Assembly: GCA_900544235.1 (NCBI GenBank)
Contig: UQUL01000008.1
Location: 1-61,210, forward strand
Direction of reading: 5' to 3'
Source of the DNA: an uncultured Collinsella sp.
GTDB taxonomy: Bacteria; Actinomycetota; Coriobacteriia; Coriobacteriales; Coriobacteriaceae
DNA: 61,210 nt
The translations under genes and the position numbers were made by a program. The notes under the pieces are model-generated. The model was not told where the DNA came from, made no database searches, and was given only the letters and a program-made list of their open reading frames with translations. Below, in pieces: positions 36,347-47,543 of this stretch; the stretch's first letter is position 1, and the number at the start of each line of letters is the position of its first letter.

Positions 36347-36619
36347 TTACTTGGAGAGCTTGTCGACGACGCGTTCGATCTCGGCGAGCTTGGCGGCTTT
36401 GAGGTCTTCGTCGCCCGATTCGATCGCCGAAGTCACACAGCCCTCGATATGCGCCTTGAGCACGTCGGCGTTGATGCGCGCAATGAGCGCCTGCGTTGCC
36501 ATGAGCTGCGTGGAAATATCGACGCAGTAGCGGTCCTCCTCGACCATCCGCAAGATGCCGTCGATCTGGCCGCGTGCCGTCTTGAGCATGCGGGTCACCG
36601 ATTTGTGGTCTGCCATCAT
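36347..36619 (-). CDS. csoR: Copper-sensing repressor CsoR
   Basis: A 90-residue all-helical DNA-binding protein of the CsoR/DUF156 family that releases DNA on binding Cu(I). The copper ligands are present: Cys in DRYCVDISTQL and the HIEGC pair (Cys-His-x3-Cys pattern). RGQIDGILRMVEEDR is the family signature. GAGGA is 6 bases before the first of two adjacent ATGs. It is last in the copA-copZ-csoR series on the minus strand, separated from copZ by a family A repeat. A matching operator lies in front of copA. Confidence 0.92.
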   Translation of the reverse strand: MMADHKSVTRMLKTARGQIDGILRMVEEDRYCVDISTQLMATQALIARINADVLKAHIEGCVTSAIESGDEDLKAAKLAEIERVVDKLSK

Positions 36620-36661
36620 GGCGGGTCCTCGTTTCTGGTCGATCTTCCGGATGTCCCCGTC

Positions 36662-36728
36662 AGTTGCGGTGAAATACGGACTGTTTAAAGGCCTAGGGCG
36701 GCTCAACAGTCCGTATTTCACCGCAACT
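36662..36728. repeat. Repeat family A, copy 3
   Basis: AGTTGCGGTGAAATACGGAC with its perfect complement (ending ACCGCAACT), lying between copZ and csoR. The ACGGACTG/CAGTCCGT arms differ from copy 1 on both sides together. Confidence 0.9.
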
Positions 36729-36754
36729 TCTGAGGATTGAGTAGGCGGCGTCTG

Positions 36755-36976
36755 CTACGCGGCGGTCACCGAAAGGGCGTGGAACTTCTCGCCGGCGCCC
36801 TCGACGGCGGCGGCGAGCTGCTCGGCGGTCACGGTGTCGGCGCACTCCACCTGGACAGTCTGGGTCTCGTGATCGGCGTCGGCATCGGTCACGCCGACCA
36901 CGTTGAGCAGCGCGGTCTCGACGGTGGCATCGCAATGGCCGCACATAAGGCCGGAAGTCTTGATTGTGTAACGCAT
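36755..36976 (-). CDS. copZ: Copper chaperone, heavy-metal-associated domain
   Basis: A 73-residue single HMA domain with the Cu(I) motif GLMCGHCDATVETAL (CxxC). It is expected to carry Cu(I) to CopA. Its beta-alpha-beta-beta-alpha-beta pattern is complete (VTDADADHETQTVQVEC, TAEQLAAAVEGAG). The ATG is preceded by AGAGGA. It lies downstream of copA in the same direction, beyond an 86-base stem-loop. Confidence 0.92.
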   Translation of the reverse strand: MRYTIKTSGLMCGHCDATVETALLNVVGVTDADADHETQTVQVECADTVTAEQLAAAVEGAGEKFHALSVTAA

Positions 36977-37005
36977 GGGTATTCCTCTCTGTTGTGTCGG
37001 CTTTC

Positions 37006-37091
37006 CCAGGCACCCGACCTTGACCTTCAAGCCGTCGCTCGCGTACCAAAGTACGCGTCGCTCCTCTTTCAGGTCAATCTCGGGCACCTGG
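37006..37091. repeat. 86-base stem-loop between copA and copZ
   Basis: Paired segments from the outside in are CCAGG/CCTGG with GACCTTGACCT opposite AGGTCAA, and an apical GCGTAC-CAAA-GTACGC. It has no T run of terminator type on the minus strand and so may set the copA:copZ ratio or be another dispersed palindrome. Confidence 0.65.
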
Positions 37092-37123
37092 AAAACCCGT
37101 TCTAAATGGACTTAATGGTGAGC

Positions 37124-39463
37124 TTATTTTGCCACTTTTGGCTTAAAGGATTTTAAGCGCAGAGCGTTGCTTACGACGCACACGCTCGACAGGCTCATGG
37201 CGGCGGCGCCAAACATGGGCGAGAGCTGCCAGCCGGTGAGGGGGAAGAACACGCCCGCCGCCAGCGGAATGCCGATGCCGTTGTAGAACAGTGCCCAGAA
37301 CAGGTCCTGCTTGATGTTGCGGATCGTGGCGCGCGACAGCTCGATGGCTCGGGCGACGTCCATGAGGTCGCTGCGCATGAGTACCACATCTGCCCCTTCT
37401 TTGGCGATGTCGGCGCCGGTACCGATGGCAAGGCCCACGTCGGCGCGCGCCAGGGCGGGGGAGTCGTTGATGCCGTCGCCCACCATGGCGACCTTGCCGC
37501 CCGCGTCCTGCAGTTCGCGCACATGGCGTTCCTTGTCGGCGGGGAGGACGTCGGCGATGACTTGCTCGCTGCTCAGTCCCACGCGGCGGGCGATTGCTTC
37601 GGCAGTGACGCGGTTGTCGCCGGTGAGCATGCGCACGTCGATGCCAAGCGAGCGCAATGCGGCGATGGCCCCGGCGCTCGTCTCCTTGACCTCATCAGCC
37701 ACGGCAATGGTGCCGGCAAGCTCGCCGTTCTTGGCAAAGAACAGCGGCGTCTTGCCCTCGGCGGCAAATTGCTCGGCAAGACCCGCGGGTACGGTAACGC
37801 CCAGCTCGTCCATCAGGCGTACGTTGCCGGCTGCAATGGCGTTTTGCCCCTCGTGCGCCGTAACGCCACGACCGGGCGCGGCAGTAAAGTCCTCGACCAT
37901 GCGCGCGACGATCCCGCGTGTCTCGCACTCGGCCATAATCGCCTCGGCCAGCGGGTGCTCGCTCGAGCGCTCCAGCGCGGCGGCCAGCTTGAGCAGCGCT
38001 TTTTCGCTCATGGCGGGCGAGCCGTCGGCGCGCGTGGCTACCACGATATCGGTCATGGCAGGCTTGCCGCGAGTGACCGTTCCCGTCTTATCGAGCACCA
38101 CGGTGCCCACGCTGCGCAGATTCTCCAGCGCCTCGGCGCTCTTAAACAGAATGCCCATTTCGGCGCCCTTGCCGGTGCCGACCATAATGGCGACGGGCGT
38201 GGCCAGGCCCAGCGCGCACGGGCAGCTGATCACCAGCACGGCGACGGCGGAGGTGAGCGCTTCGTTCACGCTTCCGGTCAGTGCCATCCACACCACGAAG
38301 GTCACGGCCGAGATCATGAACACCACGGGCACGAACACGCCGGCAACCTTGTCGGCCATGCGGGCGATGGGCGCCTTGGTGGCGTTGGCGTCCTCGACGA
38401 GCTGGATAATCTTGGCGAGCGACGTGTCGGCGCCCACGCGTGTGGCACGGAAGGTAAACGAGCCGGTGCGGTTGACAGTGGCGGCGTTGACGGTGTCGCC
38501 GGCGGTCTTTTCCTCGGGGATGGACTCGCCGGTGAGCGCGCTCTCGTCCACGGCCGAGCTGCCCTCGAGCACCACGCCGTCAACGGGGATGGACTCGCCG
38601 GGGCGCACACGCAGCACCTGGCCGGGCAGAATGGCATCGACGTCGACGGTGGCCTCGCTGCCGTCCTCTGCCACGACGGTCGCGGTCTTGGGTGCTAAGT
38701 CGATGAGCGCCTCGATAGCGCCGCCGGTCTTGGACTTGCTGCGCGTCTCGAGGTATTTGCCCACGGTGACGAGCGACAGGATGGTGCCAGCGCTCTCAAA
38801 ATACAGGTTGTCCATGCTCGTCATCATGGCCTCGTGCACCTGACCTGCGGCTAGCTGGTCGGCCATGATGAACATGGCGTAGAGCGACCAGGCGATGGAG
38901 GCGGTGGCGCCCACGGCAATAAGGGCGTCCATGGTGGGCGCGCCGTGCGCGAGCGATTTAAACCCGTTGATAAAGTACGCGTCGTTGACGTAGACGATGG
39001 GGATGAGCAGGACGAGCTCGGTGAGCGCGAGTGTCATGCTGTGGGTATGGTCGGTGAAAATACCGGGCAGCGGCCAGCCGAGCATGTGCCCCATGCCTAT
39101 GTAGAACAGTGGGATGAGGAATACGATCGAGATGATGAGGCGGGTGCGCATGGCGGAGGCGGCGGCCTCCAGCTTTTTGGTGGGCGACTCCATATGGGCG
39201 GCGCCGGACCTGGCTTGCGTACTGCCGTTTTGGGAGGCGTCGATGCCCGTGCTGACGGGCGAGGCCGAGTAGCCCGCGCGGTCGACAGCGGTGCAGATGT
39301 CGTCGGGGGAGACCTGCGCAGGGTCGTAGTCCACCAGCATAGAGCCGGCGAGCAGATTGACCGCGACACTTTGGACGCCGTCGAGTTTGCTGACGGCACG
39401 GTCCACGTGCGCTTGGCACGCGGCGCACGTCATGCCGCCCACGTCAAACTTATCTTGAGCCAT
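37124..39463 (-). CDS. copA: Copper-translocating P1B-type ATPase
   Basis: A Cu(I) export ATPase, 779 residues. One N-terminal HMA domain (GGMTCAACQAHVDRAV) is followed by eight membrane segments. The ion-site motif is SCPCALGLATP and the phosphorylation motif is DKTGTVTRG. SSEHPLAEAI is the nucleotide-domain HP motif, and MVGDGINDSPALARADVG the hinge motif. The last membrane helices contain the YNGIGIPLAAG and MSLSSVCVVSNALRL motifs typical of copper pumps. The ATG follows AAAGGAGAAGCC. A CsoR operator overlaps its promoter. Confidence 0.96.
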   Translation of the reverse strand: MAQDKFDVGGMTCAACQAHVDRAVSKLDGVQSVAVNLLAGSMLVDYDPAQVSPDDICTAVDRAGYSASPVSTGIDASQNGSTQARSGAAHMESPTKKLEAAASAMRTRLIISIVFLIPLFYIGMGHMLGWPLPGIFTDHTHSMTLALTELVLLIPIVYVNDAYFINGFKSLAHGAPTMDALIAVGATASIAWSLYAMFIMADQLAAGQVHEAMMTSMDNLYFESAGTILSLVTVGKYLETRSKSKTGGAIEALIDLAPKTATVVAEDGSEATVDVDAILPGQVLRVRPGESIPVDGVVLEGSSAVDESALTGESIPEEKTAGDTVNAATVNRTGSFTFRATRVGADTSLAKIIQLVEDANATKAPIARMADKVAGVFVPVVFMISAVTFVVWMALTGSVNEALTSAVAVLVISCPCALGLATPVAIMVGTGKGAEMGILFKSAEALENLRSVGTVVLDKTGTVTRGKPAMTDIVVATRADGSPAMSEKALLKLAAALERSSEHPLAEAIMAECETRGIVARMVEDFTAAPGRGVTAHEGQNAIAAGNVRLMDELGVTVPAGLAEQFAAEGKTPLFFAKNGELAGTIAVADEVKETSAGAIAALRSLGIDVRMLTGDNRVTAEAIARRVGLSSEQVIADVLPADKERHVRELQDAGGKVAMVGDGINDSPALARADVGLAIGTGADIAKEGADVVLMRSDLMDVARAIELSRATIRNIKQDLFWALFYNGIGIPLAAGVFFPLTGWQLSPMFGAAAMSLSSVCVVSNALRLKSFKPKVAK

Positions 39464-39510
39464 GGCTTCTCCTTTCTGTGGTTCGGTGTTGGAATTGTTA
39501 ACCTGCTGAT

Positions 39511-39541
39511 ACTATACACCCATACCCCCTGGGGGTGTACA
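39511..39541 (-). promoter_or_regulatory. copA promoter with CsoR operator
   Basis: On the minus strand a TATAGT -10 box and a TGTACA -35 box are 19 bases apart. Between them is an ATACCCCCTGGGGGTGT palindrome (read on plus), the usual G/C-rich core of CsoR sites. Binding there would block RNA polymerase directly. Confidence 0.8.
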
Positions 39542-39615
39542 GTACAGAAAGAAATGTATGACATTTCGTTACAGATGAGGATAGTTGGTTGGCCGATGGA
39601 CCGTCCCAACCAATC

Positions 39616-39833
39616 ATCTCAATCTGTAACGTCTGGACCGGTTTTTGAACCATAGCTGTTACAGATTTAGACAAACATTTCAGCCGAAAACTAACGTCTC
39701 GATCTGTAACAACTAGACCCCGTTTTACCGAGCATTTGTTACAGATCAAGACAAACAGTTGGCAGGAAACTCAATGTCTCGTTCTGTAACATCTAGCAGC
39801 AAATATGACCTCTAACTGTTACAGATTGAGACA
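39616..39833. repeat. Repeat family B cluster 4: three units
   Basis: Units 39616-39673, 39695-39753 and 39775-39833, period 79-80, with arms TCTCAATCTGTAACG, GTCTCGATCTGTAACA and TGTCTCGTTCTGTAACA and their partners. A fragment (TTCGTTACAGATGAGGA) at about 39566 may be a decayed fourth copy. Confidence 0.95.
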
Positions 39834-39874
39834 ATTGCCGGGGAGGGGTCCCGTCACGGCAAGACGCCCGCTCT

Positions 39875-41959
39875 CTAGATACAGAATCCGGGGATCACAC
39901 AGGTTCGTTTGTTTGGCTTGTCCGCAGGCGTTGCGTACGTAAAGACGTCGCCGTCGTGTCCAACGCGATTCAAATAGAGCGTGCCTTCGGTCTCCGATGA
40001 GTCGGGGCTCACCGTGCGCTCCCACCAGCAGGTGTCCTTGCCCTTCCACTGGCGGACCATCGTCTCGTTCGTGGAATACGGGCTCACCTTGAGCTCGCGG
40101 AACAGCTGGTACTCCTTGCCTTCGCCGTTGTAGATGTCTGCCAGGTACTGAAAGCCCTCGGCAAACGACTCGGGCGGCTGCACTCCGCACAGCTCGACCA
40201 TGGCGGGCAGCCAAAGGGTCGCGGGCAGCTCGCTCAGACACGATGCGCTCCTGGCGGCGCCAACGTTATTCGAGATCTTTTTGACAGATTTGATGAGTGC
40301 GCGCAACTCGTTGGGCAGCAGCTTAAGGCCGTCGCCGTCGAGCCATTCCCGCAGCTCGCAATCTGCCCAGCCGGCGCTCGGCGGTTCAGCCGCAGCGTTG
40401 CGCTCGGCAATACCCGCGTCGAACATAAACGTCAGCCCGGCCTTGCCCGTACCGTCTAGAAGCTCGTCGTGGCGGATGCCCACGAGCTGCGCGCCGACGT
40501 GCAGCCCATTGGTGAGCTTCACGCGCTTAGTGCATGGATAGGGGATATGCCCGTTGTCATCGAGCAGGTGATAGCGCTTGGCAATCTCGCGTGCCTCGCT
40601 ACGGGTCTCGGCGGCCTTAATCTTGAGCGAAATCTCCTGCAGCTGATCCCAGGTGTAGTCGTCAAGCGAACCGCGGATGCCATCCAGGTAGTCGGGGATG
40701 CCAAAGCCATGGGTCGCCGCCCCAATGACGCTGAGCCCCGCAACGGCTGCAACGACGCCACCGATAATAAACCGGCGGCGGGTCATGGCATCGTGCCGGG
40801 CCTGTTCCAGGATCTCTCGCGCGCGCTCGCCGGCGACGTCGACCTTAAGGTGCGTACCGGAGTCGATGTCGATTGCGGCGTCACTGCCCGCGCCCTCGCG
40901 GCCCTCGGATTCGGCGTCGGTGAGGTATGTCGAGAGCACCTCGAGCATCTGCTGCTCGGTAGGGCGATCGCACTGCTCGACTGAGAGACCCTTCATGATG
41001 ATTTGGACAAGCGCTTCATCGCCCTCGCAGCGCGGCTCGAGCGGTGCCGGCTTGGTCTTGGTCTTTACGAGATAGAACGAGCCGGTTGCAGCGGCGTCCG
41101 TCGACTCAAAGTCAAACGGTTTGCGACCGCTGTAGAGCTGGTACAAAATGCTCGAAAGCGCATAGACGTCGATTGCCGGCGAACGGCGAAGGGCCGCGAT
41201 GCCTTCGATATCCTGCGTGAGCATCTCGGGCGCGGCGTATGCGGGCGTGGCAAAGCGCCAGATGTCGGCGCGCCGGGTGATCGTGTCGTTGCCGAGAGCC
41301 ATGGTCGCGGAGCCCATGTCGATGAGGCAGGGGTCAAAGGAACAATCGGCAATCTGCTGCTCGAGCGTTCGGCTGGTGGTGCGGAACATGATATTGGCAG
41401 GCGACAGGTCGCGATGAATGACCGGATTCACGAGGTCTTGGGTCATCAAGAGCGCACGAAGCACGGCGTTTCCGACGGCGGCGACCATCTGGGTGGTCAG
41501 CCCGCCCGAGGCGTCGTGCGGAAGCAGGGGCAGCGCCTGCTTGAGCGAGGTGCCCTCGACCCACTCCATGAGGATGAGCGGGTCATCCTCACACGAGCCA
41601 TAGCCATAGACGCGCGGAAATCCACGCAGGTGCGAGACAGTGCACAGATGACGGTACTCCTCGAACAGCGCGGCGGTGTTGGCCAGGTGTGCAGCCGCTT
41701 GCTCGGCGGAGCGGTCGGGGGCTTGGCCGGAAAGGATAGCGTTGTCCTTGAGTAGCTTGACGGCAAAGACCTCGCCGCTCGTGTTGGTCGCGCGCAGCAC
41801 GTGCCCGATGTTGCCGTTGTTGCGGTGGGCCGTCTGGAGAATAAGCGTCATAAACCGACGTTTGGCGTCGTCCTCGGCGCTGGGGTCGACCGCCACGGCG
41901 GTATCGAACGTATCGAGACGGATGAGTTTGTCGCCATAGGCGCTATCGGTAGTATCCAT
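39875..41959 (-). CDS. Membrane Ser/Thr protein kinase with extracellular DUF6273-like domain
   Basis: A 694-residue Hanks-type kinase. Catalytic elements: ATP-binding Lys in FAVKLLKD, HRDLSPANIMF catalytic loop, LIDMGSA in place of DFG, and APEML. One membrane helix starts near residue 397 (FIIGGVVAAVAGLSVIGAA). The outer C-terminal 270 residues lack PASTA repeats; they end with TLWLPAMVELCG ... CWWERTVSPDS ... TCVIPGFCI, a pattern like DUF6273/formylglycine-type folds often fused to gut bacterial kinases. The ATG giving MDTTDSAYG has AAGGAA upstream. The FHA-domain gene just upstream on the same strand is a likely partner or substrate reader. Confidence 0.87.
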   Translation of the reverse strand: MDTTDSAYGDKLIRLDTFDTAVAVDPSAEDDAKRRFMTLILQTAHRNNGNIGHVLRATNTSGEVFAVKLLKDNAILSGQAPDRSAEQAAAHLANTAALFEEYRHLCTVSHLRGFPRVYGYGSCEDDPLILMEWVEGTSLKQALPLLPHDASGGLTTQMVAAVGNAVLRALLMTQDLVNPVIHRDLSPANIMFRTTSRTLEQQIADCSFDPCLIDMGSATMALGNDTITRRADIWRFATPAYAAPEMLTQDIEGIAALRRSPAIDVYALSSILYQLYSGRKPFDFESTDAAATGSFYLVKTKTKPAPLEPRCEGDEALVQIIMKGLSVEQCDRPTEQQMLEVLSTYLTDAESEGREGAGSDAAIDIDSGTHLKVDVAGERAREILEQARHDAMTRRRFIIGGVVAAVAGLSVIGAATHGFGIPDYLDGIRGSLDDYTWDQLQEISLKIKAAETRSEAREIAKRYHLLDDNGHIPYPCTKRVKLTNGLHVGAQLVGIRHDELLDGTGKAGLTFMFDAGIAERNAAAEPPSAGWADCELREWLDGDGLKLLPNELRALIKSVKKISNNVGAARSASCLSELPATLWLPAMVELCGVQPPESFAEGFQYLADIYNGEGKEYQLFRELKVSPYSTNETMVRQWKGKDTCWWERTVSPDSSETEGTLYLNRVGHDGDVFTYATPADKPNKRTCVIPGFCI

Positions 41960-42089
41960 GGCGTTCCTTTGTCTGGCATGGGTTGCCGCACGTATACGTG
42001 AGCAGTGCGGATATCGGTAAAGTACCATGATAGCCGCACTGCCCACGTATACCGCTGAGCATTGTCGTTTACGACGCAGAAGGTAGAAG

Positions 42090-42128
42090 ACGAAAGACGG
42101 ACGGCGACCGTCTTCCGATCGCCGTCCG
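42090..42128 (-). terminator. Terminator of the FHA gene
   Basis: CGGACGGCGA pairs with TCGCCGTCCG; on the minus strand it is followed by TCTTTCGTCTTCT. It begins 3 bases after the FHA stop, so kinase transcription probably needs readthrough or its own promoter. Confidence 0.65.
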
Positions 42129-42130
42129 CG

Positions 42131-43093
42131 CTAGTCCACAATGACAAGGAATGTCGTGTAGAGACCCAGATGGAGCCTGTCGCTGTTTTCGATTTCCACT
42201 GGGGGATAGATCTTGCCGGGCTCGCGTTGGTCGCGCGGCGGCTCAATCACAATATCGCCGTCGCCTGCACCCGATTCGAGTACCGTGCCGTTGGTTGATC
42301 CAAGGCCCTGGGCGTACCAGTGCTCACCCTCAAGCCAAATGCGAAGATGCTCGCGCGATGCGTCGGCACCCACATCGGTGATGCTGGGCGAGGTTTTGGG
42401 CAAAGAACCAATTACGGTGCCGCGCGGATCGCGTGTGAGGGGATGGATTTGCATGTCGGCGCAGTTGTCGGCATGGGTTCTGAGCAGACCGAGGTTGGGG
42501 GCGACGGTGCGCGGCTGCTCCAGGCTGCTCATAAAGCCACGTCCGACGGTAGTTTCGGTGGTGCCAAAGTGCCCGCCCGTCTTGCTGTCGCAAAAGCGCT
42601 CGACGGTGGCCACGCCCTGAACGGGATCGGCGAGCGCCCCCGTTGCCACAAAGAGCATAAGGTAAAGCGTGCTTTTCTCGCGCACGGCATTGCCGTCAAA
42701 GTTGTCGATGCGATTGAGGGCATTTGCATATAGGCGGCTGTCCAGTTTGTAGCTGGTGAGAGCCGACATCATTTCGTTGGCGGCTGGACCGCGATAGTGC
42801 TCGGCGATTGCCCGATAGGCGGACTCGCCGCCGCCGAGCTTGCTGCAGATTGCCGAGGAAAGGTTGAGCGTGGTGACAGTAAAGTCGCTGTAGATGGAGG
42901 GCGCGCACTGGTCAGGCTTGCGATGGACGATGTAACGGGTGAGATACGAGCGGTTGGAAGAGCATTTCTCGAGCAGGGTACTGCCGAGATAAGAGTTTCC
43001 ATTGATAAGCATTCGGGCGATCTCGAGATGTTTAAGACCGCCGAACGAGCGAATATCGTTATAGAGGACCGAGCAAGGCGTCTCTGCTACCAC
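42131..43093 (-). CDS. FHA-domain protein
   Basis: A 320-residue protein. The C-terminal 110 residues form a forkhead-associated phosphothreonine-binding domain, with SREHLRIWLEGEHWYAQGLG then STNGTVLESG, the conserved Ser-Arg-x-x-His and Ser-x-Asn-Gly positions. The first 200 residues are helical and unrecognised (VLYNDIRSFGGLKHLEIARMLINGNSYLGSTLL). The start is GTG: AAAGGAGG lies 6 bases before it, and a TTG ten codons upstream would put that site inside the gene. Located before the Ser/Thr kinase gene on the same strand, it probably reads that kinase's phosphorylation. Confidence 0.83.
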   Translation of the reverse strand: MVAETPCSVLYNDIRSFGGLKHLEIARMLINGNSYLGSTLLEKCSSNRSYLTRYIVHRKPDQCAPSIYSDFTVTTLNLSSAICSKLGGGESAYRAIAEHYRGPAANEMMSALTSYKLDSRLYANALNRIDNFDGNAVREKSTLYLMLFVATGALADPVQGVATVERFCDSKTGGHFGTTETTVGRGFMSSLEQPRTVAPNLGLLRTHADNCADMQIHPLTRDPRGTVIGSLPKTSPSITDVGADASREHLRIWLEGEHWYAQGLGSTNGTVLESGAGDGDIVIEPPRDQREPGKIYPPVEIENSDRLHLGLYTTFLVIVD

Positions 43094-43271
43094 GGATACC
43101 TCCTTTGATTGTTTCCTAGCCAATATGGCGATAGGAATTAATGGCCCCCGGTGGGCGACGTATTAAATGGCCGCGCAATATATAGCGTAACCAAAGCAAC
43201 ATTATAGGCCACATGTTCGAAATTGCAGGAAGACTGAGAGATTTGGTTTGGACTGGACGGAAATCCCCCTC

Positions 43272-43411
43272 TGTCTTGATCTATAACAATTAGGGCCGAT
43301 TTTACTCGGTAACTGTTACAGATTGAGACGTTTGTGAACCGTGTCGACCGTTTGTCTCGATCTGTAACACGTAGAGGAAGATTTGCCCTGTAGATGTTAC
43401 AGACCGAGACA
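43272..43411. repeat. Repeat family B cluster 5: two units
   Basis: Units 43272-43330 (TGTCTTGATCTATAACA with TGTTACAGATTGAGACG) and 43353-43411 (TGTCTCGATCTGTAACA with TGTTACAGACCGAGACA), period 81, between divergent genes. Confidence 0.95.
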
Positions 43412-43681
43412 ATCAGCCGGGCCCACCTCGTCCGCCTCGTCATCTGTGGTTTACGTGGGGGCATACGGAGTGCGGGTATACTAACCGGCGGCGAATCTGC
43501 TCCATCGCTTAGAGCTGCTGCGTCTGGACGGCGCGTGATAGGGCTGCCAAAGCGATCGTCAGCGTGCTGAGCAACGTCCTCTCTGTGCGCACCTGTTTTT
43601 GTATGTATTAGCGCACTACCAAGCACGCCCGCGCGGCCGCATGCCGCGCCCATTGCGCGTGCAGATAAGGAACAACAACAT
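43412..43681 (+). promoter_or_regulatory. Promoter and long leader of the DEAD-box helicase gene
   Basis: A TATACT box at 43477, with TTTACG 21 bases before it (poor spacing), suggests a transcript with a leader of about 200 bases. Long untranslated leaders are usual for cold-inducible RNA helicase genes. It contains the weak hairpin CGCGCGGCCGCATGCCGCGCC near 43630. No gene is seen here. Confidence 0.4.
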
Positions 43682-45931
<2,250 letters not shown>

Positions 45932-45963
45932 CATACGCATCGCCCGCTAGGGCGAGGTGAACC

Positions 45964-45998
45964 AAGGGTCCCGAGCAACTACGCTCGGGGCCCTTTTT
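45964..45998 (+). terminator. Terminator of the helicase gene
   Basis: AAGGGTCCCGAGC pairs with GCTCGGGGCCCTT (one G-T pair) followed by TTTTTG. Confidence 0.9.
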
Positions 45999-46551
45999 GT
46001 TTGTCGTATCCGATCGCTAGTTCAAATGTGATTTCCTCGGGAACGCATCTAGAGGATGCCGAGGACCTATTTCCTGCCATGCAGCAATGGGTCCCATGGG
46101 GTGCGCCGTGCATTTTTTGGAGTATTCAGCAGCTCTAGTTGGCTGCATACGATTCGGTATTGCCAACGGTGGCCTTCAGATATCCCTTATGAGCGTTTTG
46201 AGTTAAATTTCGCCGTTTTCCGGAGCAGGGGCGCGTCATTCTCGCCATGTCGGGACTTAGAATGATACGGCGCCCTACAGTTTTGCCCACCCGCGGCGGT
46301 GCTGGCGTGGTCACGTTGCAGAATACTCCGTTTTTTGCACGGGCCGGGATGGGGTACCTCGGGAGAACACAGCGGTATCCCGTAAATATATACAATCTGT
46401 ACCGTAATTTATACAAAACGAAGAGGCAGACAGCGTAGGGTGGGTGCATTGGGGTGCTTGGTGCATCAAAACGGGGACCCCACGTGCCGTATACTCTGGC
46501 TGGATGTGAAAGCGGCTTGACGCGTTGCCAGGCGTAGGGGAGGGTGCCTCG
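45999..46551. other. Gene-free stretch of lower GC
   Basis: No open frame here has convincing codon use or a ribosome binding site. It contains a possible terminator ending in TTTTTT at about 46113 and the AT-rich direct repeats listed separately. A TATACT box lies at 46490, about 60 bases before the next gene, without a clear -35. Confidence 0.5.
46380..46418. repeat. Two AT-rich direct repeats, 22-base spacing
   Basis: CCGTAAATATATACAA and CCGTAATTTATACAAAA start 22 bases apart, two helical turns, about 130 bases before the flavodoxin-ferredoxin gene. The form suits tandem binding by a dimeric activator. Confidence 0.4.
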
Positions 46552-47313
46552 ATGAGCGTATTCGAAATTGTGTTTAGTCCGACGGGTGGAACGCAGAAGG
46601 TGTCAGGCCTTGTGGCCGGAGCACTGGGCAAGAATACCGTTACCGTCGATCTGACCGATAGCGGGTTGGATTTCAACGTTGTCTCGATGACTGAGGACGA
46701 CGTGGCCGTAATCTCTGTGCCGGCGTATGCCGGTAGAATCCCGGCTGTGGTGGCTGACCGGTTGGGCATGGTGCGCGGCAACGGGGCTCGGGCTGTTTTG
46801 GTTTGCGTATACGGAAACCGCGCGTTTGAGGACACGCTCGTAGAGCTGGAGGACGTTGCGAAGCATGCGGGATTCCGGGTGATCGCGGCAGTTGCGGCCA
46901 TTGCAGAACATTCCATTGCGCGACAGTTTGCTGCCGGTCGTCCGGATGCGCAGGATGCGGCGCAGCTCGCAGAGTTTGCGCAGCAAATTCAGCAAAAGCT
47001 GTTGGCCGAGGATACATCCGAGCCCTCTATTCCCGGCAATCGTCCTTATAAACAAGCCGGAGGTCACCGCATGGCACCCGAGGCAACAGGGGATTGTGTC
47101 TCCTGCGGTGCATGCGCCGCGGCGTGCCCCGTTTGTGCTATCGACAAGGGTGACCCCAAACGAGCAGCTGGCGAGGCGTGCATCTCCTGCATGTGCTGCA
47201 TCGCCGTATGTCCGCGAGGTGCTCGCAAGCTTGATTCCAACAAACTATCCGCTGTTTCCCAGATGCTGAGCAAGGTTTGCGTCGTGCGGAAGGAATGCGA
47301 GCTCTTCATCTAG
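46552..47313 (+). CDS. EFR1-type flavodoxin-ferredoxin protein
   Basis: A 253-residue two-domain electron-transfer protein. The N-terminal flavodoxin-like fold (FEIVFSPTGGTQKVSGLVA, the phosphate-binding loop, and VPAYAGRIPAVVADRL) is followed by two [4Fe-4S] motifs, CVSCGACAAACPVCAI and CISCMCCIAVCPRGAR. Proteins of this EFR1 family occur widely in anaerobes and are thought to shuttle electrons between FMN and Fe-S centres. The ATG giving MSVFEIVF is preceded by GGGGAGGGTG. It is monocistronic. Confidence 0.92.
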   Translation: MSVFEIVFSPTGGTQKVSGLVAGALGKNTVTVDLTDSGLDFNVVSMTEDDVAVISVPAYAGRIPAVVADRLGMVRGNGARAVLVCVYGNRAFEDTLVELEDVAKHAGFRVIAAVAAIAEHSIARQFAAGRPDAQDAAQLAEFAQQIQQKLLAEDTSEPSIPGNRPYKQAGGHRMAPEATGDCVSCGACAAACPVCAIDKGDPKRAAGEACISCMCCIAVCPRGARKLDSNKLSAVSQMLSKVCVVRKECELFI

Positions 47314-47334
47314 CGCATACGAAATTGGCGCAAT

Positions 47335-47381
47335 GGGGCCAGGTTAATCTGCACCGACCTGGTGCAAACAAACCTGTCCCC
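47335..47381. repeat. Repeat family G, 47-bp copy 2
   Basis: The outer arms GGGGCCAGG/CCTGTCCCC and inner TGCAC/GTGCA with a 7-base loop (CGACCTG) match copy 1 in length and layout. A GTCCCC/TGCCGGCA motif related to the 31591 element follows at 47396-47442. Confidence 0.85.
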
Positions 47382-47543
47382 AATGCACCAGAGTGAGGAG
47401 TGTCCCCGAGTGCCGGCAGAAAAGGAACGTCCCTAAGTGCCGCTTAAATACCGTTTATCGAAGAAAAAATACCGTTCGCCGGTCATAATGACTATTCTGG
47501 CTTTGCTGTTGCCTACAATAACCCCCGTAAAAGAAATGCGGAA

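Noticed and set aside
46056..46449. Small genes on either strand in the gap before the flavodoxin-ferredoxin gene
   Set aside because: The open frames lack ribosome binding sites, have unusual codon use and resemble no family.
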